55,943 nt of DNA from positions 138,420 through 194,362 of the forward strand of contig MNCI01035086.1 in assembly GCA_015680685.1 (NCBI GenBank), written 5' to 3'. Source of the stretch: Gnetum montanum. Its lineage: Eukaryota > Streptophyta > Gnetopsida > Gnetales > Gnetaceae. This document shows positions 35,749 to 47,258 of the stretch, piece after piece (position 1 is the stretch's first letter; each line of letters starts with the position of its first letter). Below the pieces are notes generated by a model. It was given only the letters and a program-made list of their open reading frames with translations, did not search any database and was not told where the DNA came from. The position numbers and the translations under genes were made by a program.

Positions 35749-35941
35749 TAATACCTCCTTAATTTATACTTAATCTTTTTGAACTTTTTGTGAGACTATT
35801 TATGATGAATAATGTGAAGTGATAAGAAATATGAATACAATGTTGTAGGGAAGCCCTTAAACTCCATACAAGGTACTGTATTCCTTTAAATTTAAGCCTT
35901 CATATTTCTTAGCACTTAACCTCCTTCTCTTTATAAGAGAG

Positions 35942-36815
35942 TGATGAATCATGGTTTGCCAGACCTCGATACTGGATCCTCAATATCGAGTACGCAATAT
36001 TGTAGCCTGGATGACAATATCGAATACACGATATCATGATTCCTATGTAGTCCTATAAATACAACATTCGGACACACAGGAAAGGGGGTAGTTGGTAAGT
36101 ATTAGGGTAGAGTCTTTTTGTCAGTTTTTAGTTAATTTCAGTTCTTTCCCCAGTGCATGCCTGCAGTGTGATGATTGTAATTGTACAGAACCTTTCTCCG
36201 AGTGTGATGTACTTGGACACACATACAATCAACAATAAAGATCAAGATTACTCCATCATTATAGCATTCACTTAGCTTTTAATTACTTTAATTTTTAATT
36301 ATTTATTTATTGTTGTCTTTTTAGTTCATATTTCCTTTATTGTCATTTACACTTCCTATTGATTAATGCGGAATGAGTGCAACTTAATCACGAACATTTA
36401 AGTGTAACTACTTGGTAACCCAGTAGTGTATTTAGGAGTGCTCAAGTAATGTACGCTTGGTAATCCCAGAAGTAGTACATGAGGTCCAAGATGTATACAG
36501 ATGATTAAAGAAAGATGCTCATCGCACTTAGGGTTAGCATAATTAAGCTTCATTTTCCATTGTCCATTAGCTTAATTAAGCTTGTTCGCCCATCATCTCT
36601 AGGAGTAGCATTAGTTTAAGATCCCATCATTCACCTCACTTTGGACTAAACCATATGTGACAAAGCAAACACTAGTCCAGGTGGGAAGACAACGAATTGT
36701 GATCAACGTGTAACTATCTAGATACCACAACTAGTCTGTCTGCGAAGTTCGACCGGATCGTCCATACATGCTTGTATTTGTATGGTTGAGTGTAGGGGTA
36801 CCTTGTCACTCATCA
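35942..36815 (+). mobile_element. Solo LTR of the TGATGA family
   Basis: 874 bp, TGATGAATC...CACTCATCA on the plus strand, opposite to its neighbour. It is flanked on both sides by GAGAG (35937-35941 and 36816-36820), with no PPT before it and no PBS after it. This is the footprint of recombination between two LTRs of one insertion. It has CAATATCGA/GATATC motifs upstream of CCTATAAATAC (about 36051), the ACAATAAAGATCAAGATTAC stretch and the CTTGGTAACCC repeats. Confidence 0.85.
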
Positions 36816-36869
36816 GAGAGTGCTTGTAATGACAAGTAGTCTTGAAAGATATGAAAAGCTTGTCTAGCT

Positions 36870-39150
36870 AAAGCCTTTGTAAAGCTATATACTTTCTTTG
36901 ATTTAGTGGATATATATTGGATATTGGATATCCACATACTTATCCACGTAATTTGTCAAACAAAATCAACACTAATGTCACTATATTTACTCTTGTCATG
37001 ATAGACTAGATTTTAAACAATTTTAATGGCAACTTGATTGTCATAGTGATTAATAATAGGTTTTGGTATTGAAACTCTAATTTTTGTAAGTAGTTGAACA
37101 ATCTATATGACATCTTGTATAGTTTCTTATAAGGCATGGTATTTGGTCTCCATTAATAATGTTGCTCTACCAATTAATGGGATTTCCATATGATGAGATT
37201 AGAAAACCAATTTTGGAGCTGTAATCTATTGTATTTCCATATCAATCAGCATTAGCATATACTTCAAGAATCCTTGATGAGGTTCCTTTAAATACAATTC
37301 CATAGTATAATGTAGATTTGATATAGTGTAAGATTAAGAAGGTTGTTTTCATATGATAATAATTAGGCTTTTGCATTGCTATGGCTAGTTGATTTATAAC
37401 AAATTGAATATTAGGTCTTGTATTTGTCTGGTACATCAGTCCTTCAATAATCTAATGATATTGTGTGGGATCAATTGGTGCACTATCAATACTTATATTA
37501 AATCTTGGAATCATTCGCATAACATCTTCATAACATTCCGACATATTGTACCTCTCTAATAATTTACTTATATACTTTCTTTAGGAATTTGTAACTTCAA
37601 CATCTTTTTGACATACTTCCATTCCTAGATAGTAGTGAGCTAATCCAAGCTTTCAAATATCAAATTCTAAGGAAAAATGATACTTAAACTTGTTTAGAAT
37701 TTTTGGTTTTATTGTAGCTATGGGTATATCATCCACATGAAATGCCAATTGCATCTATATTTTTCCATTGTCCATGTGAACATACAAATTACTATCAATC
37801 TTCTAGTACCACACTCTCAGGGTCTACTTAAGTCCATATATGGCTTTTGTAATTTACAAACCAAGATATCATCTTCCACAAAACCTTCAGGTTGCTCCAT
37901 ATAAATTTCTTCTTGAAGGTATCCATATAGGAATGATGACTTAACATCAATCTGATGGATTTTCCATTTAAACTTTGTAGATAGGGATATAATAATATAG
38001 AAGGTTATCATTGGGGAAGTGCAAAGGTTTTCTCATAGTCAACTTCTTTAATTTGTGAAAAACCTTTTATTGTTAATTGTGCTTTATACTTATCCAATTT
38101 ACCATCTTTCTTTAACTTGGTTGTGAATACCTAATGCTTCTCAATGTGCTACCTATCTTTTAGACATGGTACTAACTATTAAACCTTAAGTTTCTTTATC
38201 ATTGCAATTTTTGCTTTCATAGCTTATTTCTAGTGGCCCATCATAAATGTTTGAGTTACAATTTTTGGAATATCCTTATCTAGTATGGTAATATTAGTAA
38301 TAATATCATTCTAATCCATCTCCTGATTCTAACTTCTTGTTAATTAGGACTCATGAATATCAAGATTTATCTATTCTCTTAAACTATCTATTGTTTGATG
38401 TCATTCACATGAGCTTCATATGTCATTCATAATATCCCTTGATGTTGTATTGTTTATGTCAATGTATTGTATAGTACATTTAGCTCTTCTATTTGATGAT
38501 TCTTCAATTTATTTATCAATCTCTAATAGTTCTTTTCCTAACAGAGTTTCCTAGTTTAGTATTGGAACACAAGGTTTATAGTTAACATCAATAGAATTAC
38601 TATTAGTTTTCTCATAATCAATATTTTGATGAGGGATGTTTATCTTATCTTTTTCTTGTAAAAATTCTTCTTTATTGAATGTAATATCTTTGTATATAAT
38701 TAGCTTATATATATATGGATCCCATATACAATACTTCTTTGTATGGATCCCATGTTCTAGAAAATATCTTTCTCTAGCCCTTTGTTCTACCTTTGCTTGA
38801 GTTTGAATATGATAATAAACTTGACTTCCAAAAATCTATAAGTAACTTAAGTTTGGTCTTCTACCATTCCATATCTTGTTTGGACATTCAAATCGTAAAT
38901 ATATTGTTGGGCTCTTATTTATTATGTGGATAATAGTTCATATTACTTCATCCCAAAAGCCATTGTCAATTTTTGACTCAGTCAACACATAATGTACCAT
39001 TTCATAGATAATTCTATTCTTCTTCTTAGTCAAATCATTTTGTTCTAAACTATATGGTTCTATTTTTTGATGAATAATTCTTTCTTTTACAAGAAATTTT
39101 TAAAATTATTTGCTTATATATTTAGTATCATTATCTATGCATAGCTTCAT
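36870..39150 (-). pseudogene. Ty1/copia pol relic (integrase, RT, RNase H)
   Basis: Minus strand, in order: integrase core (near 39150-38760: VKLIIMKLCIDNDTKY, then EPYSLEQNDLTKKKNRI and NGFWDEVI), reverse transcriptase (38011-37817: WKIHQIDVKSSFLYGYLQEE, IYMEQPEGF), then the RT/RNase H link (37436-37242: TRPNIQFVINQLAIAM, YANAD) and the RNase H end (YDNQVAIKIV, near 37055). The copia order, with integrase before RT, is clear. Many stops and frameshifts are present, and gag and the integrase zinc finger are missing. No copia LTR was recognised on either side. Confidence 0.85.
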
Positions 39151-39349
39151 AATAATCAACTTAGTTTATTTTTTTATTTCAAGGGTAATAAATAATAAGT
39201 CAATTGACTACATTGATGTAGGGTTTGTTACATTAACATAGAGGCAATAAATGCCTCTATGATTGCATTTAACAATTGCATTTATTGCCCCATTTAGTTA
39301 ATATTCTAGCTAAAATCTTGTAGTTTTTCCTTGTAACAACTAGAACAAT

Positions 39350-39780
39350 CAACATGGTTTAAAGTAATTACCTAAAGTCTTTATTTGAGTGCCATGTATC
39401 TATACACATTGCATGAATGCTAATAAAGATTGAAATTATTTCATTCTACTACAACACTTTGACTTAGCTTGGCTTTACTTTTAATGCAAGTTATTTCTAA
39501 TGGCAACTTAGCTTAGTTCTTACTTTCCTAAATACTTCATTAATTACTTACATTTAATTGCACATTAATTACATAAAATGAGTATGACTAGCTTTGAGTA
39601 TAAATATATTAACATTTAGTAATCTCAATAGTGTACCACTTGTTACATCCAATAGTAGGCACTTGGGAACCCAACAATGTTAGCGTAAATTCAGGATGTG
39701 TACAATAAGTTAGGACCGAATACTCATTGCATAGGCTAGATTAGATTTACTTTTAGTACTTAGGATAATTTTTTTTAACT
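39350..39780 (+). repeat. Old LTR fragment of the TGATGA family
   Basis: Keeps the family R/U5 landmarks in plus orientation: GCTAATAAAGATTGAAATTA, AACATTTAGTAATCTCAA, CACTTGGGAACCCAACAATG and TCAGGATGTGTACAATAAGT. Both ends are lost. Confidence 0.5.
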
Positions 39781-39789
39781 TTTGACATA

Positions 39790-40455
39790 ATGCCTAATTT
39801 TTTCATTATTATGTTTCTCATGTTTCATGTTTAGAAAGATTAAAAATCAAAGTTGTATAGTAAGGATAAATCATTAAAGTCAAAAAATAAAAGAACATAA
39901 CAATGTAAAGGTGACAAAATCACATAAAGAAGGGACCAAACCTCTCTCCCCTACTATAAATAGAGGTTAAGGATCTCCAACTTAAATAGAGTGAGTGATG
40001 AGAGTGAGGAAGCAGCTAGTGAGGTAGTGTTTATATTCAACCAATTCTGTAATTTTGGTTTTCCTTCTCTTCTACTTATCCATCAATCCATTTTATGAAT
40101 TCCTCTATTGTTGAGCATTAAAGTTCTCAAGTTTCTCATAAAGATTTAAAATTCTAGCAATCAAGGTCAAAGAATACTTAAGCAATCTCTTCGTTGCAGT
40201 CCTTGCATGACTCATAAAGCTTTGAAGCTTTTATCACTTTCTTAAGTCCTTCATATCAATTCCATAATAAAATCTCCCTCATTCAATTTACAATTCTTCT
40301 CACATTTTTCTCACAATCTTACAACTCATAATTCTTTCACATTATTACCATTTCTCAGATCTTACAAGTTACAAATTCTCAAAGATTATCAAAGATTCAA
40401 GAAATCAAGCCTTCGAAAAGAAAAGAGTAAGATTAATTAATGTTTGTTCTCATTT
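39790..40455 (+). other. Unassigned sequence, possibly another LTR
   Basis: CTACTATAAATAGAGG near 39952, followed by about 480 bases rich in TTCTC, looks like a promoter plus R-U5 of some LTR, but I found no second copy or element ends. Confidence 0.3.
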
Positions 40456-40620
40456 TGATGAATCATGAAAATTGTACTAGGTAGCTAAGATATTATATTT
40501 TTTACATCATATTTGCTATATCATAGGTTGGGATGCTATGTCGCAAATACAATATTACAATTACAATAAATGCCTATAGATACAAGTCACCTATCATGTT
40601 TATGGTACCAATGCTCATTC
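40456..40620 (+). repeat. LTR start fragment
   Basis: Begins TGATGAATCATG like the solo LTR at 35942 and has the same order of GATATT/TATATC-type motifs before a TATAGATAC box. It is cut off at the following gypsy relic. Confidence 0.35.
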
Positions 40621-41586
40621 TAGTCTTACAGTTTTCTTCTGTATGACTTAGCTAAATTTCTCTCTAAGTTCTTGTAGCGTGCATGATGTACAAATTTTTA
40701 ATTTTACCATCTCTAAATAACATACCATTCTTGATCTAATATGCTTTCCATTTGATCGCCCTTCCTAATAATGGAGAATTTAATTCATTTAAATTTCACT
40801 AAAATCAATATCACTAGGATATAATTGAGCAAAAAACTCAAAACCTTTATCTTTCATACTAGCATGAGCAATATAAATTCTAGATAAAGCATTAATAATA
40901 ACATTTGATTTACCACTTCTATGTTTCAAAAAAAAATGAAACTCTTGCAATTACTCTATCCATTTCATATGTGTAACACTTAATTTTTTAAAAAAATTTA
41001 AAAATTAAAGTGTTTTATAATTAGTTAGCAAAAGAAATTTAGATCATAGTAAGTAATGTCTCTAATGCTTGATGGTTTAAAGTATAGCATAAAATTTCTT
41101 CTCATATACACTATGCATTTGTCTATATTTATTCAATTTCTTAGAAAAGAATGTAAATGGTTTATCTTCTTAAGAAAGCATACCTCCAATATCAAGCCTA
41201 CTTGCATTCATCTCCACTTCAAAAAGCTTAGAGAAGTTTAACATTATAAAAATTAGGGCACTACAAATCTTCTCCTTCAATGCTTGAAAAGAACTCTCTT
41301 TTGAATCATTTTACACAAAAGCTAAATTCTTCTTTAAACAAGATAGCATAATCATATAATAGAACTAAAATTGCTAATAAATATCCAATAGAAACCAGTC
41401 AAACCAAGAAAATATCTCATATCTCCTACATCTTTAGATAAAGGCCACTCCTTAATTACCTTGATTTTACTTGGCTTCATCTTTGGCTTAATTTTTGAAG
41501 ATCACATGATCTAGGTAGATAATTTCCTTCTTCACAAAATGATATTTCTGGGCATTAGTCACCAATTGAGCCTTATGCAACTTTGA

Positions 41587-42053
41587 TCATACCAATCTCA
41601 AGTGTTGCATATGCTCATCTTCATTAGATTTACAAACAAGAATATAATCAAAGAAACCAATGCAACATTTGCCAATATGATCTCTCAAAATATCATGCAT
41701 GAGCCTCATGAATGTGGCTGGAGCATTAGTTAGTCCAAAAAGCATGACTGACCACTTATACAGACCATCAAGTGTCCTGAATGTCATTTCACATTCATAT
41801 TCTAGTCTAAGTTTAATTTAATGATATCCACTTTTCATACCAATTTTTAAAAATATTTTAGTATTAGCCAAAACATCAAGGATATGACCATTCTAGGGGT
41901 ATGAAATCTATATTTAATAGTGATCATATTAGTAGCCCCAAAGTCAACGCATATTCTCATTTCATTGGTATCCTTTTTGGAAACAAGAATAGCCAAAATG
42001 ACACATGGAGAGATATATTTCTTAATAATACCATAATTTACTTGCTTTTGCAA
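41587..42053 (-). pseudogene. Reverse transcriptase of the second gypsy relic
   Basis: The upper piece (42053-41847) reads SPCVILAILVSKKDTNEMRI, then CVDFGATNMITIKYRFHTPR. The lower piece (41787-41587) reads MTFRTLDGLYKWSVMLFGLTN, continuing with NAPATFMRLMHDILR and FFDYILVCKSNEDEH. The second catalytic aspartate of the FFDDIL box is a tyrosine here, so the enzyme would be dead even without the frameshift between the pieces. Confidence 0.75.
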
Positions 42054-42335
42054 CTTCTTCCTCTAATATGAAGTCATTCGGTAAGCCTTCTCATTTGGAA
42101 TGGTTTCTCTAGGCATCAAGTTAATTTGATGTTAAATAAATCTCATTGGAGGAAGCCCTTCCAATTTTCCCTTGAAAAAATTAGCAAATTTTTATACCAA
42201 AGATTGCACAACTAGTGGAAATTCACTTTGAGACTTCTTGTCACATGTTGCAAGTATAGAAACAATGACAAAATCATGATCATTTTCCTCATGTGCTTTG
42301 AGTAAGCAAAACCAATGTACATTTTTCTTGTATTG

Positions 42336-42665
42336 CTACAATGTCATAGGAATCAATTGATAAATTCTATTTCTTCTAGGAAATAATGAAATATTCCTAG
42401 CTCTATCATAAGTAGCCTTGTTATCATAATTCCAAGGTCTACCAAGTATGACATCAGCACTATCTATGGGAAGAATATCACATTGCACATGATCTTTGAA
42501 AGAACCAATCTTAAAAGATAAAATATACCTTTCCTTTACCTCTTTGAAATGATCTCTAAAGAACCAATACACTCTATAGAGCTTAAGATGAAAAAATTTC
42601 TTCAATCCAAATCTCTTAATAGACTTAGAGGAAATAACAGTCTCTTGTGCACTTATATCTATCAT
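42336..42665 (-). pseudogene. Aspartic protease region of the second gypsy relic
   Basis: Open segment of 109 residues containing ETVISSKSIKRFGLKK, CDILPIDSADVILGRPWNYD and a C-terminal strand NRIYQLIP, matching the retropepsin-like region of plant gypsy elements. The first active-site motif, expected at the N-terminal end (MIDISAQETV, in place of DSGA), is damaged. Confidence 0.65.
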
Positions 42666-43891
42666 AATGTGAAGTTATTTACCACTAGAGAGACATGATT
42701 ATGAAGAGAAGTTTCCTCAAAAGATCTTCACTAGCATTAGCATTTTCCATAAATGAATTAATTTCGGTAACATCTTCAATTAAATGGGCACTACAATTAC
42801 CTTTATTTAAAGACTCTTCTTTCTCTAGAGTTTAAAATTCCTTACCCTTAGAAGGTTTAGATTTCTTGCACTTCCATTGCTTATGTCCTCATTCTTCATA
42901 ATTAAAGCATTGTAGTTTGGAAGCATTATCATTTTCTTGATCTTTTCCTTTCTTGAAAGTATCTTTTTTTGAATGTTAGCATTCCTTGATCTTCTCCTAC
43001 TTCTCATGTAAATTTTCCTTCGCATTACCTTTCTTCTTTGCTCCTTTATCTTCCTTAGAAGCCTTGAAGTCTTTTTCTTTAGAATCCTTGGGACCTTTGT
43101 TGAAACCTTGAAGTTTATTTTTAACCTTAAGAGTCAACTCAAAAGCCTCATCCAAGGTTTGAGGTTAATAGAAGATAAGTTCTTACTAAAATTCCTTCTT
43201 TAATCCATCTTGCAAGTTAGAAGCATGTTCATATTCATATTCATCCTAATATACCTTAGTTTGCTAGAAAGCTTTGCAAAAACTCATATAATATTCCTTT
43301 ACACTTTTATCACCTTATCTTATTTATTTCAACCTTTGAATGACTTCTTACCTATAATGAGACTTTTCATATCTTTACTTAAGCATAAATTACACAAGAA
43401 ACTAATCTTTGATAAGAGAACCATTACTTACCATATAAGATTGGTTTTCTTTCTCCTACCATACTCTTGTCATACCTTCAAGCTTAGTTTCAACATATGA
43501 CACCTTTTTAGAATCTTCAACATATTCAAGCTCAAAATATTTGATCATCTTAAGCTAAGAGAGAAAGGATTCAATACCTTCTATTTCATTAAAGTATTTA
43601 ACTTCAACTTGAGGCATTCTAGAAGCATATCTAAATGCTTTAGCAAAAGCAAGCTCAATTCCTTCACCTTGATTCCTTTAAGGCCTTGAAGTAAGTTTCT
43701 TCTTTTCTTTCCTTAGAAAGATAATCCTTGAAACTTATTCTCAACACTTAGAGTATGAAAAAGTTTATCATCTTGTTCATTATTCTCTTTAAAGTTTTCA
43801 TTATGAAAAGGAATGTCATCTTCAAAAAGTGGTATGAATGAATATCTTAAAAAATATTTTGGTAAAGAAAGTCAATGCTTTGGTACCAATT

Positions 43892-44400
43892 TGATGAGGA
43901 GCTTCTTTGGATTCTAGAATTTAAGATTACTCAAGTATAAAGAACCAATACAAGTCCTTAATTAAATAAAAAAGAAAATGGAAAACTTTATTCTTTCTCA
44001 AAACAAAATGATTACAATGTATAAAAGAAGCAAACACACTCTGAAGGATAGATAATCAATCAATCAAACCCTCACACCCTCTCACAATATAAGATAAATT
44101 ATCAAAGAACGATCACATATTCTCAATGCCTAAGAAGATCTCTCTATCTCTCTCAAGTGTAGAATGGCCTTAGAATGAGCTTAGCCATCTTCTTTTAAGT
44201 TGTCTTTCCTGATTAATGGGTTGTCTCAAAATTGTCTTTTCTTTAAAAATCACTTTTATCAAGACTGCCAGTAACTGTGAATCGTAGTACCCTTGCGATT
44301 GCCATTCTGTAAATAGGTTGCAATTGCACCTAGGAGCACTAGTAAAAAGCATAACATTTTGCCTCTATTTCTCAACTGGCTATAACCATGCTACAACTAG
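43892..44400 (-). repeat. Probable 5' LTR remnant of the second gypsy relic
   Basis: The PBS-like site is followed outward by TGATGAGGAGCTTCTTTGG on the plus strand, which would be the inner LTR end. The outer border is not defined and no matching 3' LTR was found. Confidence 0.35.
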
Positions 44401-45089
44401 CAATTTCTTGACAGCAACTCATCTCAGAACATAGTGTGATATACTTGTTGGAGTTAGTTGATTGAATTCAAAAGAATTAGAAAATTAAAAAGATAATGCA
44501 TTTGACTAGTTGGGGCTAGTTGATCCAGTTACAAAATTTTCAAAATCTAGAAAACATGTTTAAAAAATATGCAAAACAAAGCATAAAAATAGAAAACAAG
44601 AATTGTAGAAATCTAATATGGAACATAAAGCTTAATTAAGACAAAAATGTTAACAAAATGATTAAACCAATTTTCTATGCTTGAATTAATTGTAAGGGTT
44701 TAAGCCTCTAGATAAAAAAGACAACTATCTACAGTTAGCAAGGATGATGCAATAAGGCTTTGCTAAGATCTCTAGTCAAGGTAAACACGAAAGCTAAATC
44801 AAGCATATCTGGATGAGGAAGAAAAAAAGTATGGCTTTCTTTTTATGGGCTCTAATTCAATTTTTTTGATTAATTCAAATATTCTAATAATTTAAATAAA
44901 AATCCCCAAATGGATTAATTCACATGAAAGCAAAAGCTCACAAAAACCCAAAAATAAAGCATAGTTCATGGTTGAGAATAATTCAAGATAAATCACCAAT
45001 AAGAGGATTTAAGATGCCCATCCAAATTAAACCTTGCATATCATGAAATAGCCCAAGTTATATTTTTGGTTGAGGTAACTACCACTTGG
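44401..45089. other. Intergenic AT-rich DNA, no recognised gene
   Basis: A short phrase, GTTGGAGTTAGTTGAT / GTTGGGGCTAGTTGAT, is repeated near 44450 and 44508. Nothing else is supportable. Confidence 0.5.
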
Positions 45090-45830
45090 CTAGACTTTGT
45101 CATAGAAAATAAATAGTTATCATCATAACACTTAGTCAAAAGATGAGCTTTTTCATGAGAATTATTATGGGTATGTATTGGGTAGACTTTGTCATGAAAA
45201 ATAAATAATCATCATAGTTCCAACTCAAGAGATTAACTTTTTTATGGGAATTATTATGGGTATGTATTAGTTGTACTTTGTCACAAAAAATAAATAACTA
45301 TGATCTTAATGCTAGGTGAAGAGATGAACTTCTTCACTAGAATTATTATGGGAGAACATATTATGTTTGTCAACTTCTTTCCAATGTGAAAATCAATTTT
45401 GAGGTTTCATTAATTTGAAATAGAAAAAGATTCTCTCAACCAAATAATAGATATATATCATAAATATATAGATAAACTAGTTTAATTAGCAATGGTTCTT
45501 GCTAACCCTTAATGCTTTTTGATTAATATTTATACATTTGTTTCATGTAATTGATAATTAAACTAGTTTAGCTATATATTTATGATATATATCTATTAAT
45601 TGGCAAAAGAATCCTTTTCATTTTCAAATGAATGAAATCCTAGAATTAATATATTGAGAATAGATTTTCATGTTGAAAATAAAAATCCAAACCACTATTA
45701 AACAATTCTTGCCATGGTAGTTGAATGTTAAATTTTGTGTTGGTAATTGGACATAATAATTCCTTTTGGAAAAATTCATCTCTTGGCTCAGCCTTATAAT
45801 GATAATTATTTATTTTCTATGACAAAGTTC
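45090..45830. mobile_element. Foldback-type element with tandem repeats in one arm
   Basis: A core inverted repeat of about 41 bp (45447-45487 and 45555-45596, e.g. TAAACTAGTTTAATTA) surrounds a 67-bp loop. Weaker inverted similarity extends outward on both sides to about 45090 and 45830 (GACTTTGTCATAGAAAATAA against TTATTTTCTATGACAAAGT). The left arm holds three tandem units of about 90 bp (ACTTTGTCA at 45094, 45186, 45274); the right arm has one. No coding capacity. Consistent with a foldback or MITE-like transposon. Confidence 0.6.
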
Positions 45831-46003
45831 AACCAACTCTCTCTTAGCCATAATTATAACATGAAAAAGCAATAAGGATAATTCAAATTAAAATGTCAAA
45901 TAAGAACTCTAGGTTTCAAACTTCTATAAAGCATAAATAGAAGATGTCTCATAGCAAACTAAGAATATAAACCAAGAGGCTAAGATATCAATTTTTACTC
46001 AAG

Positions 46004-46055
46004 CATGACAAGGTGTTACATTGCTAAGCCATGACAAGGTGTTACATTGCTAAGC
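46004..46055 (+). repeat. 26-bp tandem duplication
   Basis: CATGACAAGGTGTTACATTGCTAAGC occurs twice in immediate succession (unit starts 46004 and 46030). Confidence 0.85.
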
Positions 46056-47258
46056 CATAAAATATTACATAGGCTAATTGCACAACAGGAAACTACTCAG
46101 AAAGCTGGAGAATGATAATATTTGCATTCGTACAACTTTAACCTGGGCTGTGAGAGCGGTGGTGTAGCTACAAGACACAACCACGAGGCTGGAGCTGTTG
46201 GAAAAATCCACTTGAAAGAAATGGCATAGCTCAGGGCGACCATAATCCACTAGAAATAGTTTAGTTTAGCTTATTTATGGGCGACCGTTTGTTATTGCAT
46301 CAGCGTTCTTTTGCGTGTAGGGCCTAAATCCATCTTCATTACCTGATGTTGAGTTGAATACGTTGCAGTCTACTCGTAACTAATCCCTACTGCAGGCCTT
46401 TTTTGAATGGATGCATGCGTCATTTGACTTCACGGTGGAGAAAAAAGTTGACGCAGTCGCACAATCGCGTGTGTGGATAACTTCTTATCGAAACAGATAA
46501 ATCCTGATCTTATCCAAACATACACGCAACGGACGGAAGAGCTTATTTGACTTATCCAAAATCACAAAAGAACAAGAAAAATTGTCTGTTTCGGGGACCC
46601 TAAATCCATTCCTCACTCTACACCGCAGAAGACAACAATTCTCTTTTCCATGCATTTTGGTAATTTAAGGGAAAATTCTAGCATAGCAAACGAATCGGAA
46701 TCAGAATCAGATGCCAGATATGACGAACATGGCTGAAAATTAATGACAAACATTTGCGGTATTAGATACAAATCCATGATGCAGACTTGCTACATCGTGT
46801 TATCATCGCAGCTCACGAAAATTTGAAAGAGGGCAAGTGCTACTAGTTGCAAGATTTGAGGCTTTGCTTATCAAGAGTTGAAAACTAGTTTGCTGTTTGT
46901 TTTAATTATCCCAAACAAAAATAATGAGCATTTCCTATTGAAGGAATCAGTTGGAAATCATTGGTACACTGACATGTAGAGCAGTATGCTAATCCAAAGT
47001 TCAAACTAGATGTAAATGCTAACATTTTCCAAAGCAGGCAGAAATTCTTTTTTAGGAAGAGATTTATCAGCCAAATTCAGTGGTATTAGTTGTTTTCGAA
47101 GATTCATTTCAGTGGCCAGTAAGACATCAATCTTGGATAGCTTGAGCTCCAACCCAGAAAAGGATGGTGAGACTATGCCCATTTTTGGGCATAGTACACG
47201 ATCTGAGGATTGTAATAAATGGAGTTAACAGAAATCTAAATAATGACATAGATCATCT
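46056..47258. other. 3' flank of the invertase gene
   Basis: More mixed base composition than the retroelement areas. The part nearest 47259 is presumably the invertase 3' untranslated region. No gene or element recognised. Confidence 0.45.

Larger units (their letters stand above)
40640..43890 (-). mobile_element. Second Ty3/gypsy relic, a different lineage
   Basis: Minus-strand order: PBS-like TGGTACCAAAGC (43888-43877, resembling the tRNA-Met complement TGGTATCAGAGC), gag with a zinc knuckle (QCFNYEE, stop, GHKQWKCKKSKP near 42920-42860), protease, RT, RNase H (KESSFQALKEKICSALIF near 41300) and a short post-RNase H stretch (HRSGKSNVIINALSRIY near 40920). No integrase is seen, so the 3' half is missing. 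Stops and frameshifts throughout. RT and PBS differ from the Athila/Tat-like copies and look closer to the chromovirus-type branch, but I cannot place it firmly. Confidence 0.7.
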
